A stretch of 64,000 nt of DNA from Stenotrophomonas maltophilia (GCF_004920835.1 NZ_QFHO01000009.1:62001-126000), one strand, 5' to 3'. Shown: positions 7,667 to 15,997, counted from the first letter of the stretch. Made by a program: numbers and translations. Notes: generated by a model not told the origin, from the letters alone.

Positions 7667-7843
7667 ATGTATGCAGTGTTTATGACGATCCACATGACAC
7701 ATGGTCGATTCGATGGCTACCCGGATGATCATGTCGATTGTTGTGAACCGCAGTTGTCATTGATCCACGGCGAAATTGGCCACGAGGTTGCACGGGGACT
7801 TGGTCGTGAAAGCGCGCTTTGGAGGTCCCGCATGCGGATGTAA
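7667..7843 (+). CDS. Possible 58-residue small ORF
   Basis: ATG 7667 to TAA 7841 encodes 58 residues, beginning MYAVFMTIHMTHGRFDGYPD and ending in a basic tail. It has no clear Shine-Dalgarno sequence and no recognised domain. Apart from this frame and the hairpins, the 7241-8069 stretch contains nothing I can call. Confidence 0.2.
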   Translation: MYAVFMTIHMTHGRFDGYPDDHVDCCEPQLSLIHGEIGHEVARGLGRESALWRSRMRM

Positions 7844-8069
7844 AGCGCATACGAAGCGCTATCAAAGTCCATGTGCCCTAAGCCTAACGTGCAACGTGTG
7901 GGCGGCGGTGTACGAGCTCGTGCCTGCAACCGCAAGACGTGGTGGCCATGTATGAAGCGTACGGTGGTGTTCGATCTTGTACGGGCGGTAAAGAATGTGT
8001 TCCTTTCAAGTCTCATCCCCTGCGACCGATATGCTCAAGGATGCATAAAACAATCAGCGGGACGGCTAC

Positions 8070-8408
8070 ATGGATCGTTGGACGTGGATGATAGTAAGGA
8101 TGTATGCGCCCGCACTTGGGGCCTTGGCGCTGGGGTTGCTGCTGATGCTGCCGTTGGGAATGCTCCGGGAGAGTCCGGTGCTTGCAGGGGTGTATGCGAT
8201 GGCGCGATGGCTCCCTGCGTTGGCTATCGCGGTATCGGTCACCCTTGCACTTGTCGCTACTCTAAGGCTTTGGCGCTGGGATCAAGGGCGCAGCGCTTTG
8301 GTTTGCGAATGCGGTGGCTTACTGGGACGGGAGCGTCCTGGGCGTTTTGGTGCATATCGAAAGTGTCTCGCCTGCAACCGTAACGTCAATGAGAGGTACT
8401 ACACGTAG
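8070..8408 (+). CDS. Small membrane protein with C-terminal zinc ribbon
   Basis: A 112-residue protein with two membrane helices (about residues 13-32, APALGALALGLLLMLPLG, and 48-66, LPALAIAVSVTLALVATL). A cytoplasmic-looking C-terminal ribbon follows, with two cysteine pairs, CEC in LVCECGG and CLAC in YRKCLACNRN, about 18 residues apart. I preferred this frame over the longer overlapping plus-strand frame at 7871-8383 because only this one shows membrane segments and paired cysteines. The function is unknown. It is the second zinc-ribbon membrane protein in the island. Confidence 0.6.
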   Translation: MDRWTWMIVRMYAPALGALALGLLLMLPLGMLRESPVLAGVYAMARWLPALAIAVSVTLALVATLRLWRWDQGRSALVCECGGLLGRERPGRFGAYRKCLACNRNVNERYYT

Positions 8409-8777
8409 GTTCGGTCTCGAGGCGCATACACCGCAAGCCGCTGTCCGCCTTGAAAGTAGGTGTGAGTCCAACCTGGCTTTCCATGGGGCTTCACGGGCCC
8501 GAATCGGCTCAAAGTGACGGCTACTTGGCTTACAAGGCACTTATCGGCACCCTGGTTGCCAGTTGGGGTTGGCTAAGTCGTTGATCCAAAAGGACGCATG
8601 ACCATCTGTGGTGCCATGAGTAACTGCATCAGTACTGCGCGGGTCGTTCGCGCGGTCTCTATGAAATTCGATCAAGGTGGATGAGGTTCATTCGTATTTG
8701 GTTTGGTACAGAAACGGCTGGCGAGCATACGTTCTACCCAGCTAAAGTACATGCGTGATAAATGCAGGGACAGGCAT
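8409..8777. other. Intergenic region upstream of the OLD-family gene
   Basis: No gene or strong hairpin is seen in this stretch. It presumably contains the promoter of the OLD-family gene. The open frame of that gene extends to 8703, but the extra residues are unlike the family N-terminus. Confidence 0.4.
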
Positions 8778-10709
8778 ATGTCGAATAGATCAAAGCTGGT
8801 GCGCATGACTGTGCGCAATATTGGATGCATTGGCAGCAGTGGCGTCAAAATCCAACTTGATGATGTTGTGTGCTTGGTGGGGCGCAACAATGCGGGCAAG
8901 TCCACAATCCTGAGAGCGTACGAGCTTGCAAAGGGGTCGCAGACCTTTATGGCGTCTCGGGATCGCTGCCTCTCAGCACCCACGCAGGAGGCATCTGAAG
9001 TCGAGCTCGAAGTCCACATTCCGGAAGGCATCGGGAATGTAGATCCTAAGTGGAAGACTAAGCAAGGCGATCTCTTGGTGGTTCGTAGTCGTTGGCAGTG
9101 GGCCGCGCCTGATTTCAAGCCTGTCCGCACGACGTGGGACCCCGAAGGTGGGCCCGATGGAAATGGCGGCTGGGCCGAGGATGGCAAAGCCGGGGGGGCT
9201 GATAATGTGTTCAGCGCCAGACTTCCGCGTCCTCTCCGCATAGGTTCGCTCGATGACGCGGAAAAGACGGAGAGTAGTCTGCTGACATTGGCGCTGGCAC
9301 CACTGTTGGCAATGATTGAAAAAGAGCGAAGCAACAGAGAGTCCGAACTGGCAAGAGCAATCAATGAAGTCGCGACCAAGGTCAATGGTATAAGTGCGAC
9401 CCATCAGAACCACTTCAACGCCATTGCCGGGAATCTCACCACTGGCTTTAAGCGCGTTTTCCCGAAGTTGGATGTTCGACTGGAAGTAGGGGCGGCGCCG
9501 TTTGCGCCGAAGATTGATTCCCTGGTCAAAGACGGCTCTGGTCTTCGCATCAAAGATGGTAATGCGAATACTACTTTGAGTCAGTAAGGAACCGGAGCGC
9601 GGCGAGCGTTGTTTTGGGCGATGTTACAAGTCCATAACGAGATGACGCGAGAAAGGGAGCTGCGGGATGAGTACAAAAAATCTTTGCAGAAATTGATAGC
9701 AGAGGAGAGGAAAAAGAAGGCGAATGCGGATGATGTAAGGATCGGTGAGTTGCAAACTCTCCTTGCCGCTCATGAGGAAGGTGCGGCAATACCACAAAGC
9801 CCCGATGATCCCGCGCTGCCTGGGTATCTCTTGCTGATCGACGAGCCGGAGAATGCGCTTCATCCGATGGCTGCGCGCGCTGCACAACGTCACCTCTACA
9901 AGCTTGCAGAGAGCGCAGATTGGCAGGTCATGATGACGACGCACTCTCCGTATTTTGTAAATCCTCTCGAAGATCACACTACTATTGTACGGTTGGAACG
10001 CAAAGAGGGAAATGACAGTAGCCCAATTGAGCCGAAAACATATAGGTCAGATTCCATACAATTTGAGGGTGATGACAAGAAAAGGCTTCAGGCCCTGCAG
10101 CACATTGATCCTAGCCTTGCGGAGATTTTTTTCGGGTCGTACCCCGTTTTAGTTGAGGGCGATACCGAGCACGCCGCGTTTCTAGCATCTATCGTCGAGG
10201 CGCAGCACCGCCTGATGGAGCAGGTCACCATCGTGCGAGCTAGAGGGAAAGCCATTCTTGTGGCTTTAATTTCCATCATGCGCCATTTCAAGATTGATTT
10301 CGGTGTAGTGCACGACTGCGATCCGCCGTACACCTCCGAGGGCAACGCGAATGGCATGTGGACGCAGAACGGGAGGATTCACGATGCAATCATCGCAGCT
10401 CGAGCTGATGGTGTAAAAGTCAGGCACCGCGTCAGTATTCCCGATTTCGAGCGGTTCCTTGGCGGGTCAGAGGAGTCAAAGGACAAGCCTTTGAACACGT
10501 ACAGGAGGGTCGCTGACGACGAGTTGCTCGCTGAGCGTGTGCAGGTGCTCCTGGGTGATTTGTTAGAGAGCGAGCAGCATGAGCCCTTCCCTGAAACGAA
10601 ACTTCCTCCCAATGCGGACTATCTTTTCACGTTGAAGGAGTTGGTAAGCACTTGGGCTGCGGATAACGGTATGCTTTCAAGTCTTCGATACAAAGGTAAA
10701 GACGGCTGA
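8778..10709 (+). pseudogene. OLD-family ATPase/TOPRIM nuclease, interrupted by an in-frame stop
   Basis: Read through one stop codon, this frame gives 643 residues of an OLD-family protein, an ABC-type ATPase joined to a TOPRIM nuclease, known in several anti-phage systems. The Walker A is GRNNAGKST (residues 35-43), the Walker B is LLLIDEPE with D355 and E356, followed by TTHSPYF, the switch histidine. The TOPRIM acidic residues are E460 in PVLVEGDTE and D513/D515 in VHDCDPP. TAA at 9585-9587 replaces codon 270, between LSQ and GTGARRALFWAM, inside the ABC signature region. The frame is unchanged on both sides, so a single CAA-to-TAA change explains it. The 5' piece alone has Walker A only, and the 3' piece has everything else. 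ATG 9621 could restart translation but has no Shine-Dalgarno sequence. Confidence 0.85.
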
Positions 10710-10877
10710 CTAGCGTGTAGGCGGTTCGTTGGGTTGCTAAGTATCTCTCCGGCGATGCTTTGCGCGGGATTGGTACTTGGCTTAAGGGGCACTTTCCGGC
10801 CCAGGCAGGGAGGTATTCGATGGTCAATGCATTGATGTGTAACGTTTATTTGCCTTGCCGAGGGGGGCTAGGCTGGG

Positions 10878-10922
10878 TTCGTAATGCGTAGGTCGCAGGT
10901 TCGACTCCTGTTTCCGGCACCA
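10878..10922 (+). other. tRNA-Thr(CGT) 3' fragment, likely attR of the island
   Basis: The 45 bases start with the anticodon loop TTCGTAA (anticodon CGT), continue through the 3' anticodon stem TGCGT, a T-arm with GCAGG TTCGACT CCTGT, and end in TTCCGGCACCA. The same half of Escherichia coli thrW, a known integration hotspot, reads almost identically. The 5' side of the anticodon stem is replaced by unrelated sequence, so no tRNA is made here. This is what a P4-type integrase leaves at the far end of an island. Confidence 0.8.
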
Positions 10923-10932
10923 GTTGCAATGA

Positions 10933-10962
10933 AAAGCCCCGGCCTTGGTCGGGGCTTTTTTT
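10933..10962 (+). terminator. Terminator behind the tRNA-Thr tail
   Basis: AAAGCCCCG / CGGGGCTTT stem followed by seven T. It belonged to the original tRNA and was copied with it at 12463. Confidence 0.85.
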
Positions 10963-10969
10963 GTGCTTT

Positions 10970-11036
10970 GGTAGCGCCGGGCCATGCCCGGCGGAATGCC
11001 GGCCCCAGTAGTGGCAGCCCATGGCTGGCAGCCCCT
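10970..11036. repeat. SMAG-type palindromes
   Basis: GGTAGCGCCGGGCCATGCCCGGCG followed by a second GTAG palindrome (GGCAGCCCATGGCTGGCAGCC). A diverged version is at 12501-12560 in module copy 2. Confidence 0.6.
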
Positions 11037-11174
11037 AATTTCCGAATCTCGCGGCCAGCCCGGCTTCCCAGGCGCTTAGCGCCGCGCCCTGTTCCCGATC
11101 TGGAAACCGCACCCGGCCATTCCTGTGCTATGAATACACGGCCTTGCTTCAAGGCACTTTCAGGGATTGGAAGG

Positions 11175-12131
11175 ATGCGCAGGTTCGGGGGAACTGCAGG
11201 CGGTGTGTCGACCAGCTTCAGGGGAGTTGAAGATCAAATTCACAAGCTGGGTGCCTTAGGCGCTTGGCTGTGCTGCGTGCTGCTGATCGGCCTTGGCGTG
11301 TCGCCAGCCGCAGTTGCCCAGACGACGGTCACGTACATCCACACGGACGCGTTGGGCTCGGTCGTGGCTGAAAGCGATGCCAACGGCAACGTGATCAAGC
11401 GCTATGACTACGAGCCCTACGGCGCCGTGGTAGGTGGTCAGGTCACGGACGGACCGGGGTATACCGGGCATGTGAGCGATGCGGCCACCGGGCTGAGCTA
11501 CATGCAGCAGCGGTACATGGATCCGCAGCTGGGTGTGTTCCTGTCGGTGGATCCTGTGACGGCGTATGAGCAACCGGTTGGGCAGTTCAATCGCTATCGG
11601 TACGCGAACGGGAATCCGTACAGGTTCACGGATCCAGACGGGCGGGAGAGTGGTGCAGCCTTCAAGGTAGTCAACGACGCCACGAATGGGCAGCCGATTA
11701 CTCCACCGCCCAAAAATCCAAGCGACAGACTCGGGCCGGCAATTGGCGCTGCACTGACAGCAGTTCTGGCCGCTCCAGTGCTGGCAGAGGTAGGTCTGGT
11801 CGCAATGGCAAATCCAGGAGCAGTTGCCACGGCAGCCGAAATTGGTGCAGGAGCTGCTGGTGTCACGGGCACCTCTGGCGCGGTGGCGGGAAAGATCACC
11901 GGGTACACGAAGCATGGGTTGAATCAGGCGATCTCCCGCGATGGTGGCAGAGGTGTTTCTGCAAAGGCCATACTATCGGCGGTAAAAGACCCTGCGAAGG
12001 TCGCCGAGCAGGTCGGTGGCAGGACTGCTTACACCGGGAAAGATGCGAAGGTAGTCCTGAATGGTGAGGGGAAGGTCATAACTGCCATTCCAAGAAGCAG
12101 CGATGGGTTGAGAGACCCGAAGGTGAAGTGA
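11175..12131 (+). CDS. Mini-Rhs toxin 1 (signal peptide, Rhs core, nuclease-like tail)
   Basis: A 318-residue protein. After 24 residues comes a hydrophobic signal segment (GAWLCCVLLIGLGVSPAAVA, likely cleaved before QTT). A single Rhs/YD core segment (YIHTDALGSVV, YDYEPYG, YMDPQLGVFLSVDP) ends at the DPDGRE junction where Rhs proteins are normally cut. The remaining 155 residues are unique: a Gly/Ala-rich segment, then TKHGLNQAIS and GKDAKVVLNGEGKVITAIP, a pattern seen in small RNase-type polymorphic toxins, which I infer with low confidence. Usual Rhs proteins have over a thousand residues of YD repeats, and here all but one are missing. ATG 11175 is in the place shared with copy 2; ATG 11130 is an in-frame alternative. 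The immunity candidate starts one base after the stop. Confidence 0.8.
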   Translation: MRRFGGTAGGVSTSFRGVEDQIHKLGALGAWLCCVLLIGLGVSPAAVAQTTVTYIHTDALGSVVAESDANGNVIKRYDYEPYGAVVGGQVTDGPGYTGHVSDAATGLSYMQQRYMDPQLGVFLSVDPVTAYEQPVGQFNRYRYANGNPYRFTDPDGRESGAAFKVVNDATNGQPITPPPKNPSDRLGPAIGAALTAVLAAPVLAEVGLVAMANPGAVATAAEIGAGAAGVTGTSGAVAGKITGYTKHGLNQAISRDGGRGVSAKAILSAVKDPAKVAEQVGGRTAYTGKDAKVVLNGEGKVITAIPRSSDGLRDPKVK

Positions 12132-12132
12132 A

Positions 12133-12390
12133 ATGAAACGGTCTATCTCGTCCCGTCTGCATTCTCTGTTGGTTGAAATCGCAGCGAAGCACAGCCTTCA
12201 CTTGCCTGAAGAGGGCATCAAGCACCTTGTCAAACAGGACCGCGAGTCGCTGATCGATGCATTAGTGCAAGAGTTTTCGGAGACCGGTTTGGGATCTGAC
12301 GATGAGCCTAATCAACGAGGCGTCGAGATCGAAGAGATCATCGATTTCGTTGGCGCTATCGCTAATCAGACTGATGCGTCCAGCGACTAG
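12133..12390 (+). CDS. Putative immunity protein for mini-Rhs toxin 1
   Basis: An 85-residue acidic, helical protein with no recognised family. Its start is one base after the stop of toxin 1, so the two are translationally coupled, the usual layout of a toxin and its immunity protein. The C-terminal half is strongly acidic (SDDEPNQ, VEIEEIIDF), which would suit binding a basic nuclease domain. The assignment rests on position and size only. Confidence 0.6.
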   Translation: MKRSISSRLHSLLVEIAAKHSLHLPEEGIKHLVKQDRESLIDALVQEFSETGLGSDDEPNQRGVEIEEIIDFVGAIANQTDASSD

Positions 12391-12421
12391 GCAATGGTTT
12401 ATTTGGAGTCGTAGGCGGCTG

Positions 12422-12495
12422 GGTCGCAGGTTCGACTCCTGTTTCCGGCACCAGTTGCAATGAAAAGCCCCGGCCTCTAGTTGGGGCTTTTTTTT
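12422..12495 (+). repeat. Second copy of tRNA-Thr tail and terminator
   Basis: Bases 12422-12453 repeat the tRNA T-arm and acceptor end with CCA, identical to 10891-10922. The terminator (AAAAGCCCC / GGGGCTTTT with eight T) follows at 12463-12495. The copy lacks the anticodon loop, so it is shorter than the one at 10878 and marks the 5' edge of the duplicated module. Confidence 0.85.
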
Positions 12496-12705
12496 GTGCT
12501 CTGGTAGTGCTGGCCGTTGGCCGGCACCCCCAGTAGTGCCAGCCCATGGCTAGCAGCCCGCGATTCCCGAACCTCGCGGCCTGCTGGCCCCCCGGCTTCT
12601 CAGGAGCCTAGCTCCTAGCACTGTTCCTGACCCGGAAACCGCAGCTGGCCATTCCTGTGCCATGAATACCAGCCTTGCTTCAAGGCTCTTTCAGGGATTG
12701 GAAGG

Positions 12706-13677
12706 ATGCGCAGGTTTGGGGGAGCTGCAGGCAGCGTGTCTACCTGCTTTAGGGGATTTGAAGATCGAATTCGCCAGCTTGGCGCCATAGGTGCTTGGCT
12801 GTGCTGCGTGCTGCTGATCGGCCTTGGCCTGTCGCCAGTCGTAGTTGCTCAGACGACGGTCACCTACATCCACACGGACGCTTTGGGCTCGGTTGTGGCC
12901 GAGAGCGATGCCAGCGGCAACGTAATCAAGCGCTATGACTACGAGCCCTACGGTGCCGTGGTGGGTGGTCCGGTCACGGATGGACCGGGGTATACCGGGC
13001 ATGTGAGCGACTCGGCCACTGGTCTGAGTTACATGCAGCAGCGGTACATGGATCCGCAGTTGGGCGTGTTCCTGTCGGTTGATCCGGTGGTGGTTGATGC
13101 GAGGTCTGGTGCGAAGTTCAATCGATACGCTTACGCCTTGAGCAATCCATACAAATTCATCGACCCGGACGGTCGTGATGAAGAGTGGTTCTCAAACGTT
13201 GATCAGATGGGGAACCCTGGCTTCGGGAATGAGCTCGGAGACGATGCTTTTCACTACAATGGGAAGGCTCTCATAGCTGTGGGCATAGGTGGTCCAACGC
13301 TACCAGGCATTCTTCGAGCGATCGCTGCCCCCTTTGCCAGGGCTGCCGCAGCAGAGATGCGAGGTCGCACCGTTGCTGGAGTGAAGGTTGGGGATAGCCC
13401 TGCTGATACCAGGTTGGCGCTGGAGGAGGCTGGGTTCATGGGTACACGGATATCAAACGAAGCAGGCACGGAATCGGGAACGCTTCACAATGTGCCGTCT
13501 ATGAAGATGGACGTTAGAGTCATGGATGGAGGGCCGAAGCATTCACCTAGAATATCGGTGACCCGAGAAGGTAATCCGCGTCAGCCCGTGAATCCTGAAA
13601 ATGGGAAGAACTTCGGCAATATTCCCAAGGGTGAGCAGCGCACGAGAAGTCATATCTACTATCGAGAGAAGCCGTGA
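12706..13677 (+). CDS. Mini-Rhs toxin 2 (signal peptide, Rhs core, unknown tail)
   Basis: A 323-residue protein with the same front end as copy 1: a signal segment (GAWLCCVLLIGLGLSP), then one Rhs core, then NPYKFIDPDGRD at the junction. The unique tail of about 170 residues has a hydrophobic stretch (AVGIGGPTLPGILRAIAA) and a globular end (PSMKMDVRVMDGGPKHSP, QRTRSHIYYREKP) whose family I do not recognise. A nuclease or other toxin activity is inferred only from the Rhs arrangement. The stop codon overlaps the ATG of the next gene (TGATG). GGAAGG directly before ATG 12706 is rather close for a ribosome binding site. Confidence 0.75.
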   Translation: MRRFGGAAGSVSTCFRGFEDRIRQLGAIGAWLCCVLLIGLGLSPVVVAQTTVTYIHTDALGSVVAESDASGNVIKRYDYEPYGAVVGGPVTDGPGYTGHVSDSATGLSYMQQRYMDPQLGVFLSVDPVVVDARSGAKFNRYAYALSNPYKFIDPDGRDEEWFSNVDQMGNPGFGNELGDDAFHYNGKALIAVGIGGPTLPGILRAIAAPFARAAAAEMRGRTVAGVKVGDSPADTRLALEEAGFMGTRISNEAGTESGTLHNVPSMKMDVRVMDGGPKHSPRISVTREGNPRQPVNPENGKNFGNIPKGEQRTRSHIYYREKP

Positions 13678-14180
13678 TGGCGAAAATCAAGAAGATGGAA
13701 GTTGATGTGGTGGCCGCACGCTCGAGCCTAGAGGGGATGCTGCTTGGTTCATATCTTGATTCATTCAACGTAAGTAGTCTCAATATAACGTTGAGGTTGA
13801 TCAACACCTCGGCGTGCCCTGGTAGATTGCTTTACGTGGATATGAGCTTCTCATGCGCGGCCATTGTTCGTGATTGTGGCATCTCTTCCGGCAATGTAGC
13901 GAAACTTGATTTCTTTGTGGGGAGGGCGGCATTTCTCCCCAGGGTCTATGAAAAGATTGGAGTTGAGATATCTAGTGTAGAGCTCGATTTCGAAGGTCGG
14001 CTTGTTCTTTCTATGGATGATTCAGTCCTCGAATTGGCTGTCACGGACGAGGATATGGAGCTTGAGAGCTCTGTCTGGCAAGTCGTGATGGAGGGGGGGG
14101 CTGGTTCTGGACTATCTTTGGGTGGCTCTATCTCCTGTGTTTCAACTGGCAACGCTGTCATGTTCATGTTCGGTGCTTGA
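13677..14180 (+). CDS. Putative immunity protein for mini-Rhs toxin 2
   Basis: A 167-residue protein, mostly beta-stranded and acidic in its C-terminal half (LAVTDEDMELESS). It is not a family I recognise. It overlaps the toxin 2 stop by one base, so expression is coupled. The base composition is clearly lower in GC than the core genome, consistent with transfer. It was identified as an immunity gene by position. Confidence 0.55.
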   Translation: MAKIKKMEVDVVAARSSLEGMLLGSYLDSFNVSSLNITLRLINTSACPGRLLYVDMSFSCAAIVRDCGISSGNVAKLDFFVGRAAFLPRVYEKIGVEISSVELDFEGRLVLSMDDSVLELAVTDEDMELESSVWQVVMEGGAGSGLSLGGSISCVSTGNAVMFMFGA

Positions 14181-14261
14181 TGTGCGAGTGCTGCGTGGCA
14201 AGATATTCCCTGTGCGATGAATGCCCAGCCTTGCTTCAAGGCTCTTTCAGGGATTGGAAGG

Positions 14262-15246
14262 ATGCGCAGGTTCGGGGGAGCTGCAGGCGGTGTGCCTACA
14301 CTGCTTTAGGGGATTTGAAGATCGAATTCGCCAGCTTGGCGCCATAGGTGCTTGGCTGTGCTGCGTGCTGCTGATCGGCTTTGGCTTGTCGCCAGCCGCA
14401 ATCGCCCAGGAGACGGTCACCTACATCCACCCGGACGCCTTGGGCTCGGTTGTGGCCGAGAGCGATGCCAACGGCAACGTGATCAAACGCTATGACTAAG
14501 AGCCCTACCGGGCAGTGGTAGGCGGTCAGGTCACGGACGGGCCTGGCTATACAGGGCATGTGAGCGACTCGGCTACCGGGCTGAGTTACATGCGGCAGCG
14601 GTACATGGATCCGCAGTTTGGGGTGTTCCTGTCGGTGGATCCGGTGACGGCGTATGAACAGCCTGTTGGACAGTTCAATCGATACCGGTATGCGAACGGG
14701 AATCCTTGCAAGTTCAAAGATCCTGACCGGCGCATTGTCAAAACCGTATGGGACGTTGCAAACATCGTAATGGGCGCGACCTGTGCCTACTCGAACTTTA
14801 GCCAAGGTAATGTTGGGGCGGGTATTGTCGACTCAATCGGCGTGGCGATTGATGCGACGGCAGCTGCAGTGTCCTTTGTTCGCGGAGGCGCGGGTGCGGC
14901 AATCAAGGCCGCCAGGGGACTTGAGAAGGCTGTTGACGGTGCGCGCACAGCAGACAAATTCGGCGGCGCGGGCAAGATGGTTGGAGATCTTCCAAAGCCA
15001 CCCACGGGGCCGGGGTCAGTTCCAGTAGCACAACGAGACCCACAGCGGTTGCTCACTGATTCCGCACGAGAATCCAAGCGAGCTGCACAAGGTGGACAGT
15101 GCGCGACGGGCTGCGGGACGTCAATTGATCGGAGCAATTCCGCCGGGCATCATGTCGAGCGACACGCCGACGGTGGTCCTACAACATCCTCCAATCATGC
15201 CGAGGTCTGTTTGGACTGCCACAAGCAATTGCACGGGAGAGATTAG
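14262..15246 (+). pseudogene. Mini-Rhs copy 3 with HNH-nuclease tail, disrupted
   Basis: The front module is broken twice. Compared with copy 2, one extra base near 14300 (GCCTACACTGC against GTCTACCTGC) shifts the normal frame into an early stop, though a shifted start at 14221 reaches the core. Then TAC becomes TAA at 14497-14499 inside the YDYEPYG motif. The frame after it is open from 14500 to 15246. The tail is a clear HNH-type nuclease toxin: CATGCG, then GHHVERHADGG with the catalytic His pair, Asn in SNHAEV, and CLDCHKQLHG, giving the two zinc-binding cysteine pairs. The tail itself is undamaged. Translation from GTG 14515 could yield a cytoplasmic nuclease without its signal peptide. 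Confidence 0.8.
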
Positions 15247-15248
15247 CA

Positions 15249-15620
15249 ATGAATGAGGTGACCATAGCTAAAGATGGTGAGAACGAGATTGCGGTGCCGC
15301 AAGCTTGGCGGCCCACGTTCGCAGCCATCGTTGATGCGCTGATCCAAGGGGGCGAACCATCGCTACCGCAGGTAACCCTTCAGGCCCCAGATGTGTGGGC
15401 AGGCGCGCAAGAGAGCATTCGCGCGTATGGCGCACACTTGAAAAGGTTGCCAGACGAATCCTGGAACTCTTCCGTATGCATTTGGTATGGAGATTTTTGG
15501 AATGTTCTGGTTGATCTTTACACAGAAGAGGAGGGGAGGAGCGATCTTGTGCTTCAGGCTCATGTGTACGAAGTTGGCGATGGATATCGATACGAGGTGG
15601 TTTTGGTATACGTGCCGTAG
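15249..15620 (+). CDS. Putative immunity protein for the HNH toxin
   Basis: A 123-residue protein that starts two bases after the HNH stop. The motif VDLYTEEEGRSDLVL resembles the core of a small uncharacterised family (I recall DUF7668) found next to toxins, though I cannot confirm this here. It is acidic, as expected for an inhibitor of a DNA-cutting enzyme. The frame is intact while the toxin upstream is disrupted, which fits selection to keep protection against sibling cells that still carry an active toxin. Confidence 0.65.
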   Translation: MNEVTIAKDGENEIAVPQAWRPTFAAIVDALIQGGEPSLPQVTLQAPDVWAGAQESIRAYGAHLKRLPDESWNSSVCIWYGDFWNVLVDLYTEEEGRSDLVLQAHVYEVGDGYRYEVVLVYVP

Positions 15621-15661
15621 AACCTGTGAGTCCGTTCGAATTTCATCGGTTTTCAGATTAA

Positions 15662-15997
15662 GTGGTGACTGAACTGGCGGCTACATGGAGTGTTGTGGTT
15701 TCTGCCGGTGCCCAGACGGTCACCTACATCCACACGGACGCGCTGGGCTCGGTTGTGGCTGAGAGCGATGCCAACGGCAACGTGATCAAGCGCTATGACT
15801 ATGAGCCCTACGGGGCAGTGGTAGGCGGTCAGGTCACGGATGGCCCGGGGTACACCGGGCATGTGAGCGATGCGGCCACCGGGCTGAGCTACATGCAGCA
15901 GCGGTACATGGATCCGCAGCTAGCTAGGTTCGCTCTGGGCGCAACAATCTTGGTCGTAAACGAAAAGCTCCGGCCTTGGTCGGAGCTTTCTGTTTAA
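15662..15997 (+). pseudogene. Mini-Rhs copy 4, core fragment without toxin
   Basis: An open frame of 111 codons that has the Rhs core from YIHTDALGS to YMDPQL, then leaves homology and ends after 25 unrelated residues in a terminator. It has neither the usual signal peptide (the first 16 residues are unrelated) nor a toxin tail. It is most likely a leftover of recombination between copies, and could serve as a donor of homology for switching tails. Confidence 0.75.
15963..15992 (+). terminator. Terminator closing the array
   Basis: AAAGCTCCG / CGGAGCTTT stem with loop GCCTTGGT, then CTGTTT. It is a diverged version of the terminators at 10933 and 12463, so the array starts and ends with related terminators. 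Confidence 0.7.

Larger units (their letters stand above)
10891..15925 (+). repeat. Tandem mini-Rhs array with four repeated front modules
   Basis: Four direct-repeat copies of one module occur at about 10891-11640, 12422-13085, 14205-14710 and 15711-15922. Copies 1 and 2 share everything from the tRNA T-arm, terminator and GTAG palindromes through the signal peptide to the Rhs core. Copy 3 begins just before its start codon, and copy 4 contains only the core. Each copy then changes abruptly to a unique tail. Copies 1 and 3 stay similar about 100 bases longer (to NRYRYANGNP) than copy 2. Confidence 0.85.

Noticed and set aside
7241-8069. Retron or CRISPR
   Set aside because: No reverse transcriptase gene nearby, no regularly spaced repeats; only two copies of a 13-bp repeat and a few hairpins.
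7871-8383. 170-codon plus-strand frame
   Set aside because: Overlaps the better supported 8070-8408 gene in another frame; no membrane segments, no domain, many Cys and Gly.
10840-10922. A complete tRNA gene
   Set aside because: There is no acceptor 5' strand (GCCGGAA) or D-arm in the 40 bases before the anticodon loop; the 5' anticodon stem is also replaced.
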